A DNA stretch of 64,000 nt from Aggregatibacter segnis ATCC 33393. GTDB lineage: Bacteria > Pseudomonadota > Gammaproteobacteria > Enterobacterales > Pasteurellaceae. Both the position numbers and the translations under genes were made by a program. Below, piece by piece: positions 35,473 to 47,159 of the stretch. The stretch covers positions 97,359 to 161,358 of the forward strand of contig NZ_GL622200.1 in the NCBI RefSeq assembly GCF_000185305.1, written 5' to 3'. Each line of letters starts with the position of its first letter. Position 1 is the stretch's first letter. Below the pieces are notes generated by a model. That model was given only the letters and a program-made list of their open reading frames with translations. It was not told the origin of the DNA and made no database searches.

Positions 35473-36006
35473 ATGTCTCGTGTTGCAAAAGCACCTGTTA
35501 GTATTCCTGCCGGTGTTGAGGTAAAACTTAACGGACAGTTACTAACAATTAAAGGTAAAAATGGTGAGTTGTCTCGCTCTATTCATCATTCAGTAGAAGT
35601 TAAGCATGAAAATAATGAATTAACATTTTCACCTCGCGAAGGTATTGAAGGTGGTAATGCTCAGTCAGGTACTGCTAGAGCATTAGTTAATTCCATGGTT
35701 ATCGGTGTGACTGAAGGATTTACAAGAAAACTACAATTAGTAGGTGTAGGTTATAGAGCTCAAATTAAGGGAAATGCTGTTGCTTTAAGTCTTGGATTTT
35801 CTCACCCTGTTGAGCATGTTTTACCTGCAGGAATTACTGCTGAGTGTCCTTCTCAAACTGAAATTGTTTTGAAAGGCTCAGATAAACAGTTAATTGGTCA
35901 AGTTGCTGCAGATATTCGTGCTTATCGTCGCCCTGAACCGTATAAAGGTAAAGGGGTACGTTACGCTGATGAAGTGGTACGTATTAAAGAAGCTAAGAAG
36001 AAATAA
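35473..36006 (+). CDS. rplF: 50S ribosomal protein L6
   Basis: Encodes 177 residues with two L6 domains: [17 protein letters not shown] at the start and the C-terminal signature [16 protein letters not shown] near 152. L6 is at the base of the L7/L12 stalk. Codon use in this stretch is slightly more AT-rich than in rpsH. Confidence 0.98.
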   Translation: MSRVAKAPVSIPAGVEVKLNGQLLTIKGKNGELSRSIHHSVEVKHENNELTFSPREGIEGGNAQSGTARALVNSMVIGVTEGFTRKLQLVGVGYRAQIKGNAVALSLGFSHPVEHVLPAGITAECPSQTEIVLKGSDKQLIGQVAADIRAYRRPEPYKGKGVRYADEVVRIKEAKKK

Positions 36007-36019
36007 TTAAGGTAACACT

Positions 36020-36373
36020 ATGGATAAGAAATCAGCTCGTATCCGTCGTGCGGCTCGTGCGCGTCATATGATGAGAGAGCAGGGAGTAACTCGTTTAGTT
36101 ATTCATCGTACTCCACGTCATATCTACGCTCAAGTCATCGCACCAAACGGTTCGGAAGTGCTTGCAGCTGCTTCTACTGTTGAGAAAGCAATTAGTGAGC
36201 AAGTGAAATATACCGGAAATAAGGAAGCAGCCGCTGTTGTCGGTAAAGTTGTTGCGGAAAGAGCATTAGCAAAAGGCGTTAAAGACGTGGCTTTTGATCG
36301 TTCTGGTTTTAAATATCATGGCCGTGTCCAATCTTTAGCGGATGCTGCTCGTGAAGCTGGTCTACAGTTCTAA
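36020..36373 (+). CDS. rplR: 50S ribosomal protein L18
   Basis: Encodes 117 residues: [20 protein letters not shown] at the start and [26 protein letters not shown] at the end. L18 binds 5S rRNA with L5. Normal length. Confidence 0.98.
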   Translation: MDKKSARIRRAARARHMMREQGVTRLVIHRTPRHIYAQVIAPNGSEVLAAASTVEKAISEQVKYTGNKEAAAVVGKVVAERALAKGVKDVAFDRSGFKYHGRVQSLADAAREAGLQF

Positions 36374-36382
36374 TTGAGGTAA

Positions 36383-36889
<507 letters not shown>

Positions 36890-36895
36890 TTAATA

Positions 36896-37075
36896 ATGGC
36901 TAAAACTATTAAAGTAACGCAAGTTCGTAGTTCTATTGCTCGTTTACCGAAGCATAAAGCTACGCTACGTGGTCTTGGTCTTCGCCATATGCATCATACT
37001 GTTGAGTTAATTGATACTCCAGCAGTACGTGGAATGATTAACCAGATTTCATATATGGTTAAAGTGGAGGAGTAA
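36896..37075 (+). CDS. rpmD: 50S ribosomal protein L30
   Basis: A 59-residue gene found by reading between rpsE and rpl[21 protein letters not shown] then [19 protein letters not shown] and [13 protein letters not shown]. It starts six bases after rpsE and ends three before rplO. L30 is a small large-subunit protein; length is normal for gammaproteobacteria. Confidence 0.97.
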   Translation: MAKTIKVTQVRSSIARLPKHKATLRGLGLRHMHHTVELIDTPAVRGMINQISYMVKVEE

Positions 37076-37078
37076 TAG

Positions 37079-37513
37079 ATGCGTTTAAATACTCTATCTC
37101 CGGCTGAAGGTGCTAAGCATAGTGCTAAACGTCTTGGTCGTGGTATCGGTTCTGGTTTAGGTAAAACCGGTGGACGTGGTCATAAAGGTCAAAAATCTCG
37201 TACCGGTGGCGGTGTTCGTCGCGGGTTTGAAGGTGGTCAAATGCCTTTATATCGTCGTTTACCTAAATTTGGTTTTACTTCAATGAAGTCTGCAGTAACA
37301 GCAGAAGTTCGTTTAGATGACCTAAACAAAATTGAAAATGGCATTGTAACTTTAGAGACACTAAAAGCAGCTAATATTTTAACTAAGGATATTCAGTTTG
37401 CTAAGGTAATTTTAGCTGGTGAAGTTAAAGTTAAGTTAGTTGTTCGTGGATTACGTGTTACTAAAGGCGCTAAAGCAGCTATTGAGGCTGTTGGCGGTTC
37501 AATTGAGGAATAA
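37079..37513 (+). CDS. rplO: 50S ribosomal protein L15
   Basis: Encodes 144 residues: [41 protein letters not shown] region with the Gly-rich extension near 20-45 and [20 protein letters not shown] near 51-70, which is the YcfD-type hydroxylation region in L27/L16 partners' neighbourhood. GGAGGAGTAATAG precedes the ATG. Confidence 0.97.
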   Translation: MRLNTLSPAEGAKHSAKRLGRGIGSGLGKTGGRGHKGQKSRTGGGVRRGFEGGQMPLYRRLPKFGFTSMKSAVTAEVRLDDLNKIENGIVTLETLKAANILTKDIQFAKVILAGEVKVKLVVRGLRVTKGAKAAIEAVGGSIEE

Positions 37514-37516
37514 TTA

Positions 37517-38842
37517 ATGGCTAAGCAACCAGGCTATCAAACGAGAAGTGTTCAAGACGGTAAAAGTGAACTGAGAAGCAGATTATTATTTGTTCTTGGA
37601 GCGCTTATTGTTTTCCGTATTGGTTCGTTCATTCCGGTTCCTGGTATAGATGCAGCTGTGTTAGCTCAATTAATTGAACAGCAAAAAGGCACCATCATTG
37701 ATATGTTTAATATGTTCTCTGGTGGTGCATTGAGCCGAGCTTCTATTTTTGCTTTGGGCATTATGCCTTATATCTCGGCATCAATTATTATTCAGTTGTT
37801 AGCATCGGTTCATCCAGCACTTGCTGAGTTAAGAAAGGAAGGTGAATCTGGTCGTCGTAAAATTAGTAAGTATACCCGTTATTCTACGGTTGTTCTTGCT
37901 ACCTTGCAGGCGGTTGGTATTTCAACGGGTTTACCTAACATGCTACCAGGCCTAGTTCCGAATCTAGGGTTTGGGTTCTATTTCACTGCCGTGATTAGTT
38001 TAGTTACAGGAACCATGTTTTTAATGTGGCTAGGCGAGCAAATTACAGAGCGTGGTATTGGGAATGGCATTTCTTTAATTATCTTTGCTGGTATTGTGGC
38101 AGGATTGCCTGCGGCTGTAGGTCAAACAATTGAGCAAGCTCGTCTTGGTCAGATGCATTTTCTTGTTCTTATATTAATTGCTGTAATTGTCTTCGTAGTT
38201 ACTTATTTTGTTGTTTTCGTAGAACGAGGGCAAAGAAGAATTAAAATTGAGTATGCTAAACGCCAACAAGGTAGACAAATCTTGGGGGGACATACGACTC
38301 ATCTTCCATTAAAAGTGAATATGGCAGGTGTTATCCCAGCAATTTTTGCATCAAGTATAATTCTTTTCCCAGCAACATTAACTCAATGGGTTGGGCAAGG
38401 GTCAAGCTTAGAATGGCTAACTGATTTATCAATGTTATTGCATCCTGGGCAACCTTTATACTTGATTGTTTATGCTACTGCAATTATCTTCTTTAGCTTT
38501 TTCTATACTGCAATGCAATATAATCCTAGAGATACAGCAGATAACTTGAAAAAATCAGGTGCATTTATACCTGGAATTAGACCTGGGGAACAAACATCTC
38601 GGTATATCGATAAAATTATGACTAGATTAACTCTTATTGGTGGTCTATATGTCACATTTGTTTGTTTAGTTCCTTATATCATGACATCAGCTTGGAATGT
38701 GCAGTTTTATTTTGGCGGTACCTCTTTGCTAATTGTTGTGGTGGTCATTATGGATTTCATCGTTCAGATTCAGAGTCATTTGATGTCTACAAAATATGAA
38801 TCTGCGTTGAAAAAAGCAAACCTCAAAGGTTTTGGACAATAG
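37517..38842 (+). CDS. secY: Protein translocase subunit SecY
   Basis: Encodes 441 residues with ten transmembrane segments. SecY forms the protein-conducting channel of the SecYEG complex in the inner membrane. Signatures are [13 protein letters not shown] near 34, [31 protein letters not shown] near 62-92, and the cytoplasmic loop region [17 protein letters not shown] near 350 that contacts SecA and ribosomes. It starts three bases after rplO. Confidence 0.98.
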   Translation: MAKQPGYQTRSVQDGKSELRSRLLFVLGALIVFRIGSFIPVPGIDAAVLAQLIEQQKGTIIDMFNMFSGGALSRASIFALGIMPYISASIIIQLLASVHPALAELRKEGESGRRKISKYTRYSTVVLATLQAVGISTGLPNMLPGLVPNLGFGFYFTAVISLVTGTMFLMWLGEQITERGIGNGISLIIFAGIVAGLPAAVGQTIEQARLGQMHFLVLILIAVIVFVVTYFVVFVERGQRRIKIEYAKRQQGRQILGGHTTHLPLKVNMAGVIPAIFASSIILFPATLTQWVGQGSSLEWLTDLSMLLHPGQPLYLIVYATAIIFFSFFYTAMQYNPRDTADNLKKSGAFIPGIRPGEQTSRYIDKIMTRLTLIGGLYVTFVCLVPYIMTSAWNVQFYFGGTSLLIVVVVIMDFIVQIQSHLMSTKYESALKKANLKGFGQ

Positions 38843-38866
38843 TCCAATTATTAAAAAGGATAAGCA

Positions 38867-38980
38867 ATGAAAGTTCGTGCTTCCGTTAAGAAATTATGTC
38901 GTAACTGTAAGATTGTTAAACGCGAAGGTGTTGTTCGTGTACTTTGTAGCGATCCTAAGCATAAGCAACGTCAAGGTTAG
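38867..38980 (+). CDS. rpmJ: 50S ribosomal protein L36, zinc-binding form
   Basis: A 37-residue gene: [20 protein letters not shown] and [13 protein letters not shown]. Cys11, Cys14, Cys27 and His32 form the zinc ribbon, so this is the zinc-containing paralogue. AAAAAGGATAAGC precedes the ATG. It closes the spc operon after secY. Confidence 0.97.
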   Translation: MKVRASVKKLCRNCKIVKREGVVRVLCSDPKHKQRQG

Positions 38981-39005
38981 TTGATATTTTTCTTGCAAAG
39001 AACAG

Positions 39006-39028
39006 GTTGGGTATATATACTACCCAAC
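39006..39028 (+). terminator. Hairpin between rpmJ and rpsM
   Basis: GTTGGGTA and TACCCAAC pair across a seven-base loop. The following tract is only partly T-rich, so it is a weak terminator or attenuator at the spc/alpha boundary. Confidence 0.5.
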
Positions 39029-39040
39029 TCATTTATTTCC

Positions 39041-39094
39041 TTGACGCTCTGTTTGAGTATCCTGAAAACGGGCTTTTCAAGATCAGAGTGTCAA
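39041..39094 (+). promoter_or_regulatory. Alpha operon leader structure (S4 target candidate)
   Basis: TTGACGCTCTG (39041-39051) pairs with CAGAGTGTCAA (39084-39094), with one G-U pair, enclosing 32 bases, 23 bases before the rpsM GTG. In E. coli a pseudoknot in this position binds S4 and traps the initiating ribosome. The pseudoknot pairing is not demonstrated here. Confidence 0.5.
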
Positions 39095-39117
39095 CTAATT
39101 AACAATAGGAGTGCATA

Positions 39118-39474
39118 GTGGCCCGTATTGCAGGCATTAACATTCCTGATCATAAACACGCTGTAATCGCTTTAACTGCAATTTACGGTATTGGCAAAAC
39201 ACGCTCAAAAAGCATTTGTGCTGCTGCGGGTATTGCCGAAGATGTTAAGATCAGCGAATTGTCTGAAGAGCAGATTGACAAACTGCGTGACGAAGTTGGT
39301 AAATTTACCGTCGAAGGGGATTTACGTCGTGAAGTAACACTTAACATTAAACGCCTATTAGATTTAGGTTGTTATCGTGGTTTACGTCATCGTCGTAGTT
39401 TACCGGTACGTGGTCAACGTACTAAAACTAATGCGCGTACCCGCAAGGGTCCTCGTAAGCCGATCAAAAAATAG
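39118..39474 (+). CDS. rpsM: 30S ribosomal protein S13
   Basis: Encodes 118 residues and starts with GTG, as in E. coli, where the weak start assists S4 repression. [26 protein letters not shown] at the start and [25 protein letters not shown] near 88-112 are diagnostic. S13 contacts P-site tRNA. It is the first gene of the alpha operon, behind a structured leader and AGGAG. Confidence 0.98.
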   Translation: MARIAGINIPDHKHAVIALTAIYGIGKTRSKSICAAAGIAEDVKISELSEEQIDKLRDEVGKFTVEGDLRREVTLNIKRLLDLGCYRGLRHRRSLPVRGQRTKTNARTRKGPRKPIKK

Positions 39475-39483
39475 TCGGGGTAA

Positions 39484-39879
<396 letters not shown>

Positions 39880-39908
39880 TGACGTTATAGGATAGTTGGA
39901 GAAAGAAA

Positions 39909-40529
39909 ATGGCAAGATATTTGGGTCCTAAACTCAAGCTAAGCCGCCGTGAAGGTACTGATTTATTTCTTAAATCAGGCGTTCGTGCGATTGATTCAAA
40001 ATGTAAAATTGATACTGCGCCAGGTCAACATGGTGCACGTAAGCCACGTTTATCTGACTATGGTAGTCAGTTACGTGAGAAACAAAAAGTTCGCCGTATG
40101 TACGGTATTTTAGAACGTCAATTCCGTAATTACTACAAAGAAGCAAATCGATTAAAGGGTAATACAGGTGAAAATCTATTAGTATTACTTGAAGGTCGAT
40201 TGGATAATGTAGTTTATCGTATGGGATTTGCAGCAACTCGTGCTGAAGCTCGCCAGTTAGTGAGTCATAAAGCTATCGTTGTTAATGGTCGTGTGGTAAA
40301 CATCCCATCTTTCCAGGTTTCAGTTGATGATGTGATTTCTGTTCGTGAAAAATCTAAAAAACAAGCACGTATTAAAGCATCATTAGAATTAGCAGAACAG
40401 AAAGAAAAACCAACTTGGTTAGAAGTTGATGCTGCTAAAATGGAAGGTGTATTCAAACGTGTTCCTGAGCGTTCTGATTTATCAGCAGACATTAATGAAC
40501 ATCTGATCGTTGAGCTTTATTCTAAATAA
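39909..40529 (+). CDS. rpsD: 30S ribosomal protein S4
   Basis: Encodes 206 residues: [24 protein letters not shown] at the start, the S4 RNA-binding domain [34 protein letters not shown] near 93-126. S4 is a primary 16S binder and the alpha operon repressor in E. coli. Normal length for gammaproteobacteria. Confidence 0.98.
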   Translation: MARYLGPKLKLSRREGTDLFLKSGVRAIDSKCKIDTAPGQHGARKPRLSDYGSQLREKQKVRRMYGILERQFRNYYKEANRLKGNTGENLLVLLEGRLDNVVYRMGFAATRAEARQLVSHKAIVVNGRVVNIPSFQVSVDDVISVREKSKKQARIKASLELAEQKEKPTWLEVDAAKMEGVFKRVPERSDLSADINEHLIVELYSK

Positions 40530-40557
40530 TAGAGCTTAGAAGCAAAGAGAGGATAAA

Positions 40558-41547
40558 ATGCAGGGTTCTGTTACAGAATTTTTAAAACCACGTTTAGTTG
40601 ATATTGAGCAAATTAGCTCAACTCAGGCTAAGGTGATCTTAGAGCCTTTAGAGCGTGGTTTCGGTCATACTCTAGGAAATGCATTACGTCGAATTCTTTT
40701 ATCTTCAATGCCAGGTTGTGCTGTTACTGAAGTAGAGATTGATGGTGTACTGCATGAATATAGTAGTAAAGAAGGTGTACAAGAAGATATTATCGAAGTA
40801 CTGCTAAACTTAAAAGGTTTAGCTGTAAAGGTACAAAATAAAGATGATGTTCTTTTGACACTTAGTAAGTCTGGAATTGGCCCTGTTGTTGCTGCAAACA
40901 TTACCCATGATGGTGATGTTGAAATTGTAAATCCTGAACATGTCATTTGCCATTTAACAGATGAGAATGCGTCAATTAATATGCGCATTCGTGTCCAGCG
41001 TGGTAGAGGATATGTCCCAGCATCTGCTCGTACTCAGAATCAAGATGAGGACCGTCCAATTGGACGTTTATTAGTAGATGCTTGTTATAGCCCAATTGAC
41101 CGTATTGCTTACAATGTTGAGGCAGCACGTGTTGAACAACGAACCGATTTAGATAAATTGGTTATTGAGCTAGAAACAAATGGTACCATTGATCCTGAGG
41201 ATGCGATTCGTCGTGCAGCAACAATTTTAGCAGAACAGCTTGATGCATTCGTTGATTTGCGTGATGTTCGTCAACCTGAAGTTAAGGAAGAGAAGCCTGA
41301 ATTCGATCCGATTCTGCTTCGTCCTGTTGATGACTTAGAGTTGACAGTTCGTTCTGCTAACTGTTTGAAAGCAGAAACAATTCACTATATCGGTGATTTA
41401 GTTCAACGTACAGAAGTTGAGTTGTTAAAAACTCCTAATTTGGGTAAAAAATCACTTACTGAAATTAAGGATGTGCTCGCTTCAAGAGGCTTATCACTAG
41501 GTATGCGCCTTGAAAATTGGCCACCAGCAAGTATTGCTGAAGACTAG
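40558..41547 (+). CDS. rpoA: DNA-directed RNA polymerase subunit alpha
   Basis: Encodes 329 residues. The N-terminal domain ([27 protein letters not shown] near 31-57) dimerises to nucleate the core enzyme. The C-terminal domain ([60 protein letters not shown]) binds UP elements and activators such as CRP. It sits in its usual place between rpsD and rplQ. Confidence 0.98.
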   Translation: MQGSVTEFLKPRLVDIEQISSTQAKVILEPLERGFGHTLGNALRRILLSSMPGCAVTEVEIDGVLHEYSSKEGVQEDIIEVLLNLKGLAVKVQNKDDVLLTLSKSGIGPVVAANITHDGDVEIVNPEHVICHLTDENASINMRIRVQRGRGYVPASARTQNQDEDRPIGRLLVDACYSPIDRIAYNVEAARVEQRTDLDKLVIELETNGTIDPEDAIRRAATILAEQLDAFVDLRDVRQPEVKEEKPEFDPILLRPVDDLELTVRSANCLKAETIHYIGDLVQRTEVELLKTPNLGKKSLTEIKDVLASRGLSLGMRLENWPPASIAED

Positions 41548-41588
41548 TTTGGTCGTAGGTTAAAGATTTTTCTGAGAAGGATAAGGTT

Positions 41589-41978
41589 ATGCGCCATCGT
41601 AAGAGTGGTCGTCAACTAAACCGTAATAGCAGTCATCGTCAAGCGATGTTCCGTAATATGGCAAGTTCTTTAATTGGTCATGAGATCATTAAAACGACTT
41701 TGCCTAAAGCAAAAGAATTACGTCGAGTAGTTGAGCCGTTAATTACTTTAGCAAAAGTAGATTCTGTGGCAAATCGCCGCTTAGCTTTTGCTCGTACACG
41801 CAATATTGAAACTGTTGCAAAATTATTTAATGAATTAGGTCCACGTTTTGCTCAGCGTGCAGGTGGTTACACCCGCATTCTTAAATGTGGTTTCCGTGCA
41901 GGCGATAATGCACCAATGGCTTACATTGAGTTAGTTGATCGTCCGGAAGTTTCTACTGAAGAAGCTGTAGCGGAATAA
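41589..41978 (+). CDS. rplQ: 50S ribosomal protein L17
   Basis: Encodes 129 residues: [25 protein letters not shown] at the start and [29 protein letters not shown] near 90-118. L17 lies near the tunnel exit. It is the last gene of the alpha operon. Confidence 0.98.
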   Translation: MRHRKSGRQLNRNSSHRQAMFRNMASSLIGHEIIKTTLPKAKELRRVVEPLITLAKVDSVANRRLAFARTRNIETVAKLFNELGPRFAQRAGGYTRILKCGFRAGDNAPMAYIELVDRPEVSTEEAVAE

Positions 41979-41997
41979 GATTTTTAATTTATTAATC

Positions 41998-42031
41998 AAA
42001 AGGTCGAATGTTTTCATTCGACCTTTTTTAT
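41998..42031 (+). terminator. Terminator of the alpha operon
   Basis: AAAAGGTCGAATG pairs perfectly with CATTCGACCTTTT across TTTT, followed by more T. Confidence 0.93.
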
Positions 42032-42072
42032 TTTTAGCATTAGAATATTTAAAATATCGCAAGATTTCGCTC

Positions 42073-42834
42073 TTATTTAGTTCTGTTTCTAACCCATAAA
42101 TCTGCGTATTTTACAAAAGTAGAGTGTGCAGAAAGAATTGCTAATAATAATCCTGCCTTACCATCCAAGAAACCTAATCGAATAAAATACATTTTTACAA
42201 AACAACCGATAGCATGGGTTATGCCTTGCCATAAGGTGGCTTTTTTACCCGCTTTTTCTCGTTGGTCTGCCCACGCCTTGGCATAGCCGGCAGATTTGAC
42301 GAGATAATGATGAATATCCTGATAAGTGTAATGAAGCAAATCGCCATTTAATTTTTGAATCTTAGCATTGTCAGGTAACTCGACTTTTTCATGCACTAAT
42401 TGATCGCCATAGTGGGCGAAATCTCTGCGGTACAGACGAATGACATAATCGGGATACCAACCGGAATAGCGGATTTGGCTACCAAATACTTCGCTTAAAC
42501 GCGGGATTTTGTATGCTGTATTTGGTGCATCTTGTGCTATTGCATTTTGAATGGATTGGCGTAATTCTGGTGTGACTCGTTCGTCTGCGTCTAACCATAG
42601 TACATAATCACTGGTGACATGTTGTTGAGCCAATTGGCGTTGTTTACCAAAGCCAGGCCAATCAATATTCTGGTAAAATTTTGCGCCGTATTGTTCGGCG
42701 ATGCGTTGCGTATCGTCTGTACTGCCGGAGTCTAAAATGATGATTTCATCTACCCAATCTTTCACCGTATCTAAGCAAGATGCGAGGTGATGGGCCTCAT
42801 TTTTGACAATCATTGCAACACTGATAGTAGGCAT
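42073..42834 (-). CDS. lgtF: LOS inner-core glycosyltransferase LgtF (family 2)
   Basis: Encodes 253 residues. The GT2 start [22 protein letters not shown], the nucleotide-sugar loop [13 protein letters not shown] near 30 and the DXD-type [11 protein letters not shown] near 78 are clear. In Haemophilus the gene next to waaA is lgtF, which adds beta-1,4 glucose to heptose I of lipooligosaccharide at the inner membrane. Assignment rests on that synteny and family similarity. It is divergent from waaA across 97 bases. Confidence 0.85.
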   Translation of the reverse strand: MPTISVAMIVKNEAHHLASCLDTVKDWVDEIIILDSGSTDDTQRIAEQYGAKFYQNIDWPGFGKQRQLAQQHVTSDYVLWLDADERVTPELRQSIQNAIAQDAPNTAYKIPRLSEVFGSQIRYSGWYPDYVIRLYRRDFAHYGDQLVHEKVELPDNAKIQKLNGDLLHYTYQDIHHYLVKSAGYAKAWADQREKAGKKATLWQGITHAIGCFVKMYFIRLGFLDGKAGLLLAILSAHSTFVKYADLWVRNRTK

Positions 42835-42931
42835 GTTTTTATCCTTTGTGAATCTGTTGCAAACGCTTATACTAAGCGCTTGTTTATCATTATTAATTTT
42901 CGCAATTCTAACATAAGCCGGCGTATTTTCT

Positions 42932-44215
42932 ATGTTACGTTTTTTTTATACCTGTGTAATGTATCTTGCCCAGCCATTTTTGTGGTTGTCACTCCTGGCT
43001 GGTAGTATAAAAGAATCTAATTCCCGTAAACGTTTGAGTGAACGTTATGGCTTGTATTGTAAGTTGTCTTCGCCTAAACCTAATGGTGTGCTTATTCATG
43101 CCGCTTCTGTGGGAGAGGTCATCGCTGCAGTGCCACTGATTAAGCGTATTCAGCACGATTATCCGCATTTGCCGATTACCATCACCACCATGACACCTAC
43201 CGGTTCTGATCGCGTTAAAGCGGTCTTTGGAGAAAGTGTTACTCACGTTTATTTGCCTTATGATTTACCTGATGCCGTTGCACGCTTTATTCGTTTTGTG
43301 CAGCCAAGTTTAGTCGTGGTGATTGAAACGGAACTTTGGTTTAACCTGATTCACCAACTGGCCAAGAAACAAATTCCATTTGTTATTGTGAATGCTCGCT
43401 TATCCGCGCGTTCTACCAAGCGTTATGGTTGGTTTAAAAAGGCATTAAAACCGCTTTTAGAGAATATCACTTTAATTGCTCCGCAAGATGAGGTGAGTTT
43501 ATCGCGTTACGCTCAATTAGGGATTGTGCCAGAACGCTTAAAATTGACCGGCAACATTAAATACGATTTAAATTTAACAGACGATTTATTGGCTAACATT
43601 TCGGCATTAAAAACCCAATGGAATGCTGGTCGCCCTATTTGGATTGCGGCGAGCACCCATGAAGGCGAGGATGAAATCATCTTAAAAAGCCACCGCACTT
43701 TACTGCAGCGTTTTCCCGATTTATTACTGATTTTAGTCCCTCGTCATCCTGAACGTTTTAATTCCGTTGCACAGCTTATTGAACAACAACGTTTTAATTA
43801 TATTCGTCGTAGTACTCATCTGGCGCCGCAGGCAGAAACCCAAGTGTTGCTCGGTGATAGTATGGGTGAGCTGATGTTGCTATATGGCATGGCAGATGTC
43901 GCCTTGGTAGGTGGTAGTTTGGTGGCTCATGGTGGACATAATCCGTTGGAGCCGTTAGCCTTTAAATTGCCGGTGATTAGTGGTAAACATACCTTTAATT
44001 TTCCTGAAATATTTGCAAAGTTGGAAGCGCGTCAAGGTGTGTTAATGACGGAAGAAAGTCCTCAAGCCGTGGCAGAAGCTGTCGCACAGTTTTTAGAATC
44101 ACCGACGCTTAGCCAACGTTATGGTAATGCGGGTTATGCAGTACTAAATGAAAATCGCGGTGCGTTGCAACGAGTGATGGATTTGTTAAAACCTTATTTG
44201 AATGAGGCAAACTAA
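42932..44215 (+). CDS. waaA: 3-deoxy-D-manno-octulosonic acid transferase
   Basis: Encodes 427 residues. WaaA transfers Kdo from CMP-Kdo to lipid A precursor on the cytoplasmic face of the inner membrane. An N-terminal hydrophobic anchor precedes [22 protein letters not shown] near 50, [11 protein letters not shown] near 130, and [18 protein letters not shown] and [32 protein letters not shown] near 330. In the Haemophilus group the enzyme adds one Kdo, which KdkA then phosphorylates; kdkA is nearby. It abuts coaD with no gap. Confidence 0.96.
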   Translation: MLRFFYTCVMYLAQPFLWLSLLAGSIKESNSRKRLSERYGLYCKLSSPKPNGVLIHAASVGEVIAAVPLIKRIQHDYPHLPITITTMTPTGSDRVKAVFGESVTHVYLPYDLPDAVARFIRFVQPSLVVVIETELWFNLIHQLAKKQIPFVIVNARLSARSTKRYGWFKKALKPLLENITLIAPQDEVSLSRYAQLGIVPERLKLTGNIKYDLNLTDDLLANISALKTQWNAGRPIWIAASTHEGEDEIILKSHRTLLQRFPDLLLILVPRHPERFNSVAQLIEQQRFNYIRRSTHLAPQAETQVLLGDSMGELMLLYGMADVALVGGSLVAHGGHNPLEPLAFKLPVISGKHTFNFPEIFAKLEARQGVLMTEESPQAVAEAVAQFLESPTLSQRYGNAGYAVLNENRGALQRVMDLLKPYLNEAN

Positions 44216-44701
44216 ATGACAACGGTAATTTATCCCGGTACTTTTGACCCCTTAACCAATGGGCATTTAAATATTATTGAGCGAAGTGCGGTGCTTTTTT
44301 CTCACGTTTTGGTAGCCATAGCCGAAAGCCCAAGTAAGAAACCGTTATTCAGTTTGGCGGAGCGGGTAGAGTTGGTACGTCAATCAACAGCGCATTTGCC
44401 AAATGTGGAAGTGATTGGGTTTAATAATTTATTGGCGGACACCATTGCGGAATATCATGTCAAAGCGATTATTCGCGGTGTGCGCAGTACGACAGATTTT
44501 GAATATGAAGTTCAGTTAGCCCATCTTAACCGTTTGTTGACGCATGGTGTTGAGAGCCTATTTTTCCCACCGGTCGAGCAATGGTCTTATGTGTCTTCTA
44601 CGATGATTCGTGAAATTTATCTTCATAACGGCGACATGAGCCAACTTGTTCCGCCAGCCGTGTTAAAGGCGTTGCAGCATAAACGAGAGTTAGGTGCGTA
44701 G
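44216..44701 (+). CDS. coaD: Phosphopantetheine adenylyltransferase CoaD
   Basis: Encodes 161 residues. CoaD converts 4'-phosphopantetheine and ATP to dephospho-CoA. The nucleotidyltransferase motifs [12 protein letters not shown] (T/HxGH type) at residues 9-20 and VSSTMIREI near 129 are present. The ATG directly follows the waaA stop, so the two are translationally coupled, as in many gammaproteobacteria. An uptake signal variant lies near its start. Confidence 0.97.
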   Translation: MTTVIYPGTFDPLTNGHLNIIERSAVLFSHVLVAIAESPSKKPLFSLAERVELVRQSTAHLPNVEVIGFNNLLADTIAEYHVKAIIRGVRSTTDFEYEVQLAHLNRLLTHGVESLFFPPVEQWSYVSSTMIREIYLHNGDMSQLVPPAVLKALQHKRELGA

Positions 44702-44760
44702 GTATCTGTAACTTACTATGTCACTAGTGCATGTATTTTGCCTGCACTAGCATTTTCTCC

Positions 44761-45486
44761 TTAGCTTGAATATCCCTCGAGTAAATCCCGCCAATTCTGC
44801 TCATTAAACTGAATATGCATTCGTTCCACTTCTTTAGTAAAAGAACGATGTAATCGTTGTAAGTTTGCGTCTTTCCAAAAACTTCCGGATTTTTCACCGC
44901 ACTTATCGAAGTCGATGAGCCAGAATTGGTTGTCGCTTTCGTTTTGTTGAAACAGAATATTGTGGGCGTTCAGGTCCGTGTGGCAGATTTGCAAATCGTG
45001 TAAGCGGCGAATAAGCCCGCCGATTTGTTGCCATTGTTTGGGTTCAAGGGCGTGATGTTGTAAAAGTGCGGTCAGATCTTGGGCATTTTCTACTTTTTCA
45101 CTTAATAAATCGGCTTGATAACAAATGCCTAAATTCCCCTTATGCACCCGAGCCCCAATCGGTTTCGGCACCGGTAAACCAGCTTGATGTAATTGATTGA
45201 GTAAGTTGAATTCCACCATGCTACGAGTATGGTTCAAATCGTTGAAGCGATAACGATCTTTGTTGATTTTTCCCCACAAGCCACCACGATAATAATGTCG
45301 TAATGCCGTGTTTACGCCAAATAAATCTGCGGTTTGGAGAAACCACGTAGTACCACGCCCTTTGGCGGAGCCGATAATGCGATTGTGTTGTTGCCAAAAT
45401 GTTGGATTAAAAAACAGATCTTGGTTTGCCAGCGGTTGATCAAAATTAAAGAGAAAAAAGTCGTTTTTGAGTTGAAATTCAAGCAT
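44761..45486 (-). CDS. kdkA: 3-deoxy-D-manno-octulosonic acid kinase KdkA
   Basis: Encodes 241 residues. KdkA phosphorylates the single Kdo of Haemophilus-type LOS at O-4. The sequence is protein-kinase-like: RHYYRGGLWGKINKDRYRF near 63 (nucleotide loop), the catalytic HTDLNAHNILF near 165 and the metal-binding LIDFDKCG near 190. The frame opens 12 codons earlier, but neither start has a good ribosome-binding site and the family begins near MLEFQLKNDFFLFNFD. It is divergent from opsX, with which it acts on the same inner core. Confidence 0.93.
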   Translation of the reverse strand: MLEFQLKNDFFLFNFDQPLANQDLFFNPTFWQQHNRIIGSAKGRGTTWFLQTADLFGVNTALRHYYRGGLWGKINKDRYRFNDLNHTRSMVEFNLLNQLHQAGLPVPKPIGARVHKGNLGICYQADLLSEKVENAQDLTALLQHHALEPKQWQQIGGLIRRLHDLQICHTDLNAHNILFQQNESDNQFWLIDFDKCGEKSGSFWKDANLQRLHRSFTKEVERMHIQFNEQNWRDLLEGYSS

Positions 45487-45573
45487 TTTAAGTGATGAAA
45501 ATGAGATAGCGGATAGACGCATTCTACTTTAAAATAAGCCGATTCCCAAGTTTAACCGAGATAACAAATCCCC

Positions 45574-46617
45574 ATGGCACTTTTCTCCCAAGCACCTCAA
45601 TCTCTCTGCATTCTACGTTTATCCGCTATCGGTGACGTTTGTCATGCGTTAGCGGCAGTGCAACATATTCAACGTTATTGGCCGAACACCCAAATTACGT
45701 GGATTATTGGTAAAACGGAAGCGCAGTTATTTCGCCATGTGTCGGGCATTGAATTTATTGTGTACGATAAAAAGAGCGGTTGGCGTGGTGTGTGGAATTT
45801 ATGGCGGCAATTGAAACATCGTCGGTTTGATGCACTTTTGAATATGCAAACAGCCTTTCGAGCTTCCATTTTATCTCTCGGAATCCATGCGAAATACCGT
45901 ATTGGTTTCGGTAAGCAACGGGCACGAGAAGGGCAGTGGTTGTTTACGAATCAACGAATTCATGATCCTGCTAAGCCGCATGTATTAGACGGGTTTATGG
46001 CATTTACTGACTATCTTGGTGTCCCCTCGTCTCAGCCTGAGTGGGATTTACTGGTGACGGAGGCAGATTTAACGGTCGTACGAGAATATCTTGATCCACA
46101 TCGCAAAAATCTGCTGATTTCACCTTGTTCCAGCAAAAAAGAAAAAGACTGGCTGGTGGAACGTTATGCTGCAGTGGCAAATTGGGCACATCAACATGAT
46201 ATCAATGTGATTTTATGCAGCTCACCCGCGCCACGTGAATTGGCGATGATTGAGGAAATAAAAACCTTATGCAATTTTGAGTTTGTAGATGTGGCTGGCA
46301 AGTTATCTTTAACTCAACTTACCGCATTAATTCGTGAAGTAGATTTAGTGATTTCACCGGATTCCGGTCCGGCGCATATTGCTACAACACAAGGGACGCC
46401 CGTTATCGGACTGTATGCCTACCATAATCCGCTCCGCACCGGACCTTACAACAATTTAGATAATGTGGTTTCCGTGTATGAACAAAATGCACAAAAAGAA
46501 TACGGCAAACCTTCAGCGCAATTGCCTTGGGCAACCAAGTTAAAAGGGCAAAATTTAATGGCGGAAATTGAAGTGGAAGAGGTGGTTAAACAAATGGAAG
46601 ACCTTCTCTTGCCGTAA
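45574..46617 (+). CDS. opsX: LOS heptosyltransferase I (OpsX)
   Basis: Encodes 347 residues. The enzyme adds the first heptose to Kdo of lipooligosaccharide. GT9 features are LCILRLSAIGDVCHALAAVQ near 11, ISPCSSKKEKDWLVERYA near 187 (the OpsX-type phosphate-acceptor loop) and the donor-site SPDSGPAHIATTQGTPVIGLYAYHNP near 262. It pairs with divergent kdkA, the same arrangement as in H. influenzae. An uptake signal overlaps its stop codon. Confidence 0.93.
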   Translation: MALFSQAPQSLCILRLSAIGDVCHALAAVQHIQRYWPNTQITWIIGKTEAQLFRHVSGIEFIVYDKKSGWRGVWNLWRQLKHRRFDALLNMQTAFRASILSLGIHAKYRIGFGKQRAREGQWLFTNQRIHDPAKPHVLDGFMAFTDYLGVPSSQPEWDLLVTEADLTVVREYLDPHRKNLLISPCSSKKEKDWLVERYAAVANWAHQHDINVILCSSPAPRELAMIEEIKTLCNFEFVDVAGKLSLTQLTALIREVDLVISPDSGPAHIATTQGTPVIGLYAYHNPLRTGPYNNLDNVVSVYEQNAQKEYGKPSAQLPWATKLKGQNLMAEIEVEEVVKQMEDLLLP

Positions 46618-46644
46618 AAGTGCGGTGGTTTTTCATCTTGTTTT

Positions 46645-46680
46645 TTATAAAAAAATCGGCACCTATAAAAGGTGCCGATG
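46645..46680 (-). terminator. Terminator of the AhpD-like gene
   Basis: ATCGGCACCT pairs with AGGTGCCGAT (46655-46679). On the minus strand it is followed by a T run (46654-46645). Confidence 0.85.
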
Positions 46681-46704
46681 ATATAAAGTTCCTAATAAAT
46701 GAAG

Positions 46705-47046
46705 TTAGTCTTTCTGCGTATTATAGGCTTCTAATGCGCGTAAAGAATAGGTGTAAGCTGCGCCGGCATTGAGTGCGATTGACATCGCTAAGGCTGCGGC
46801 TACTTCTTCTTCGGTTGCACCGGCTTTTACCGCTTCCGCGGCGTGTACGCCGATACAGCTTTCACAGCGCGTGGTGACGGCCACTGCAAGGGCAATTAAT
46901 TCGCGGGTTTTAGCATCCAACACGTCGCCTTCTGCCGCCGCTGCGCTTAGTGCGCCGTAGGCTTGTAACATTTTCGGGTGTTTTTTACCTAATTCGCCGA
47001 ATGATTTTTTTACATGGGCAACATCATTTTTCCAATCTGCAAACAT
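46705..47046 (-). CDS. Carboxymuconolactone decarboxylase-family (AhpD-like) protein
   Basis: Encodes 113 residues from ATG 47046, preceded by AAGGAGAACAAG; an earlier ATG in frame has no ribosome-binding site. The AhpD-type core ALAVAVTTRCESCIGVHAAEAVKAGATEEEVAAAL includes a CxxC with a following His, so a thiol-based peroxidase or reductase role is possible. It is divergent from an AraC regulator that probably controls it. The substrate is unknown. Confidence 0.88.
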   Translation of the reverse strand: MFADWKNDVAHVKKSFGELGKKHPKMLQAYGALSAAAAEGDVLDAKTRELIALAVAVTTRCESCIGVHAAEAVKAGATEEEVAAALAMSIALNAGAAYTYSLRALEAYNTQKD

Positions 47047-47159
47047 CTTGTTCTCCTTAAATATGTTGTAAATGTGTTCTGAATTTCGGAACAAATTATA
47101 GGCAAATTCTTGTATCATACTTGCCAATTCGTCTTAACTTTTATACTTAAAATCTCATT

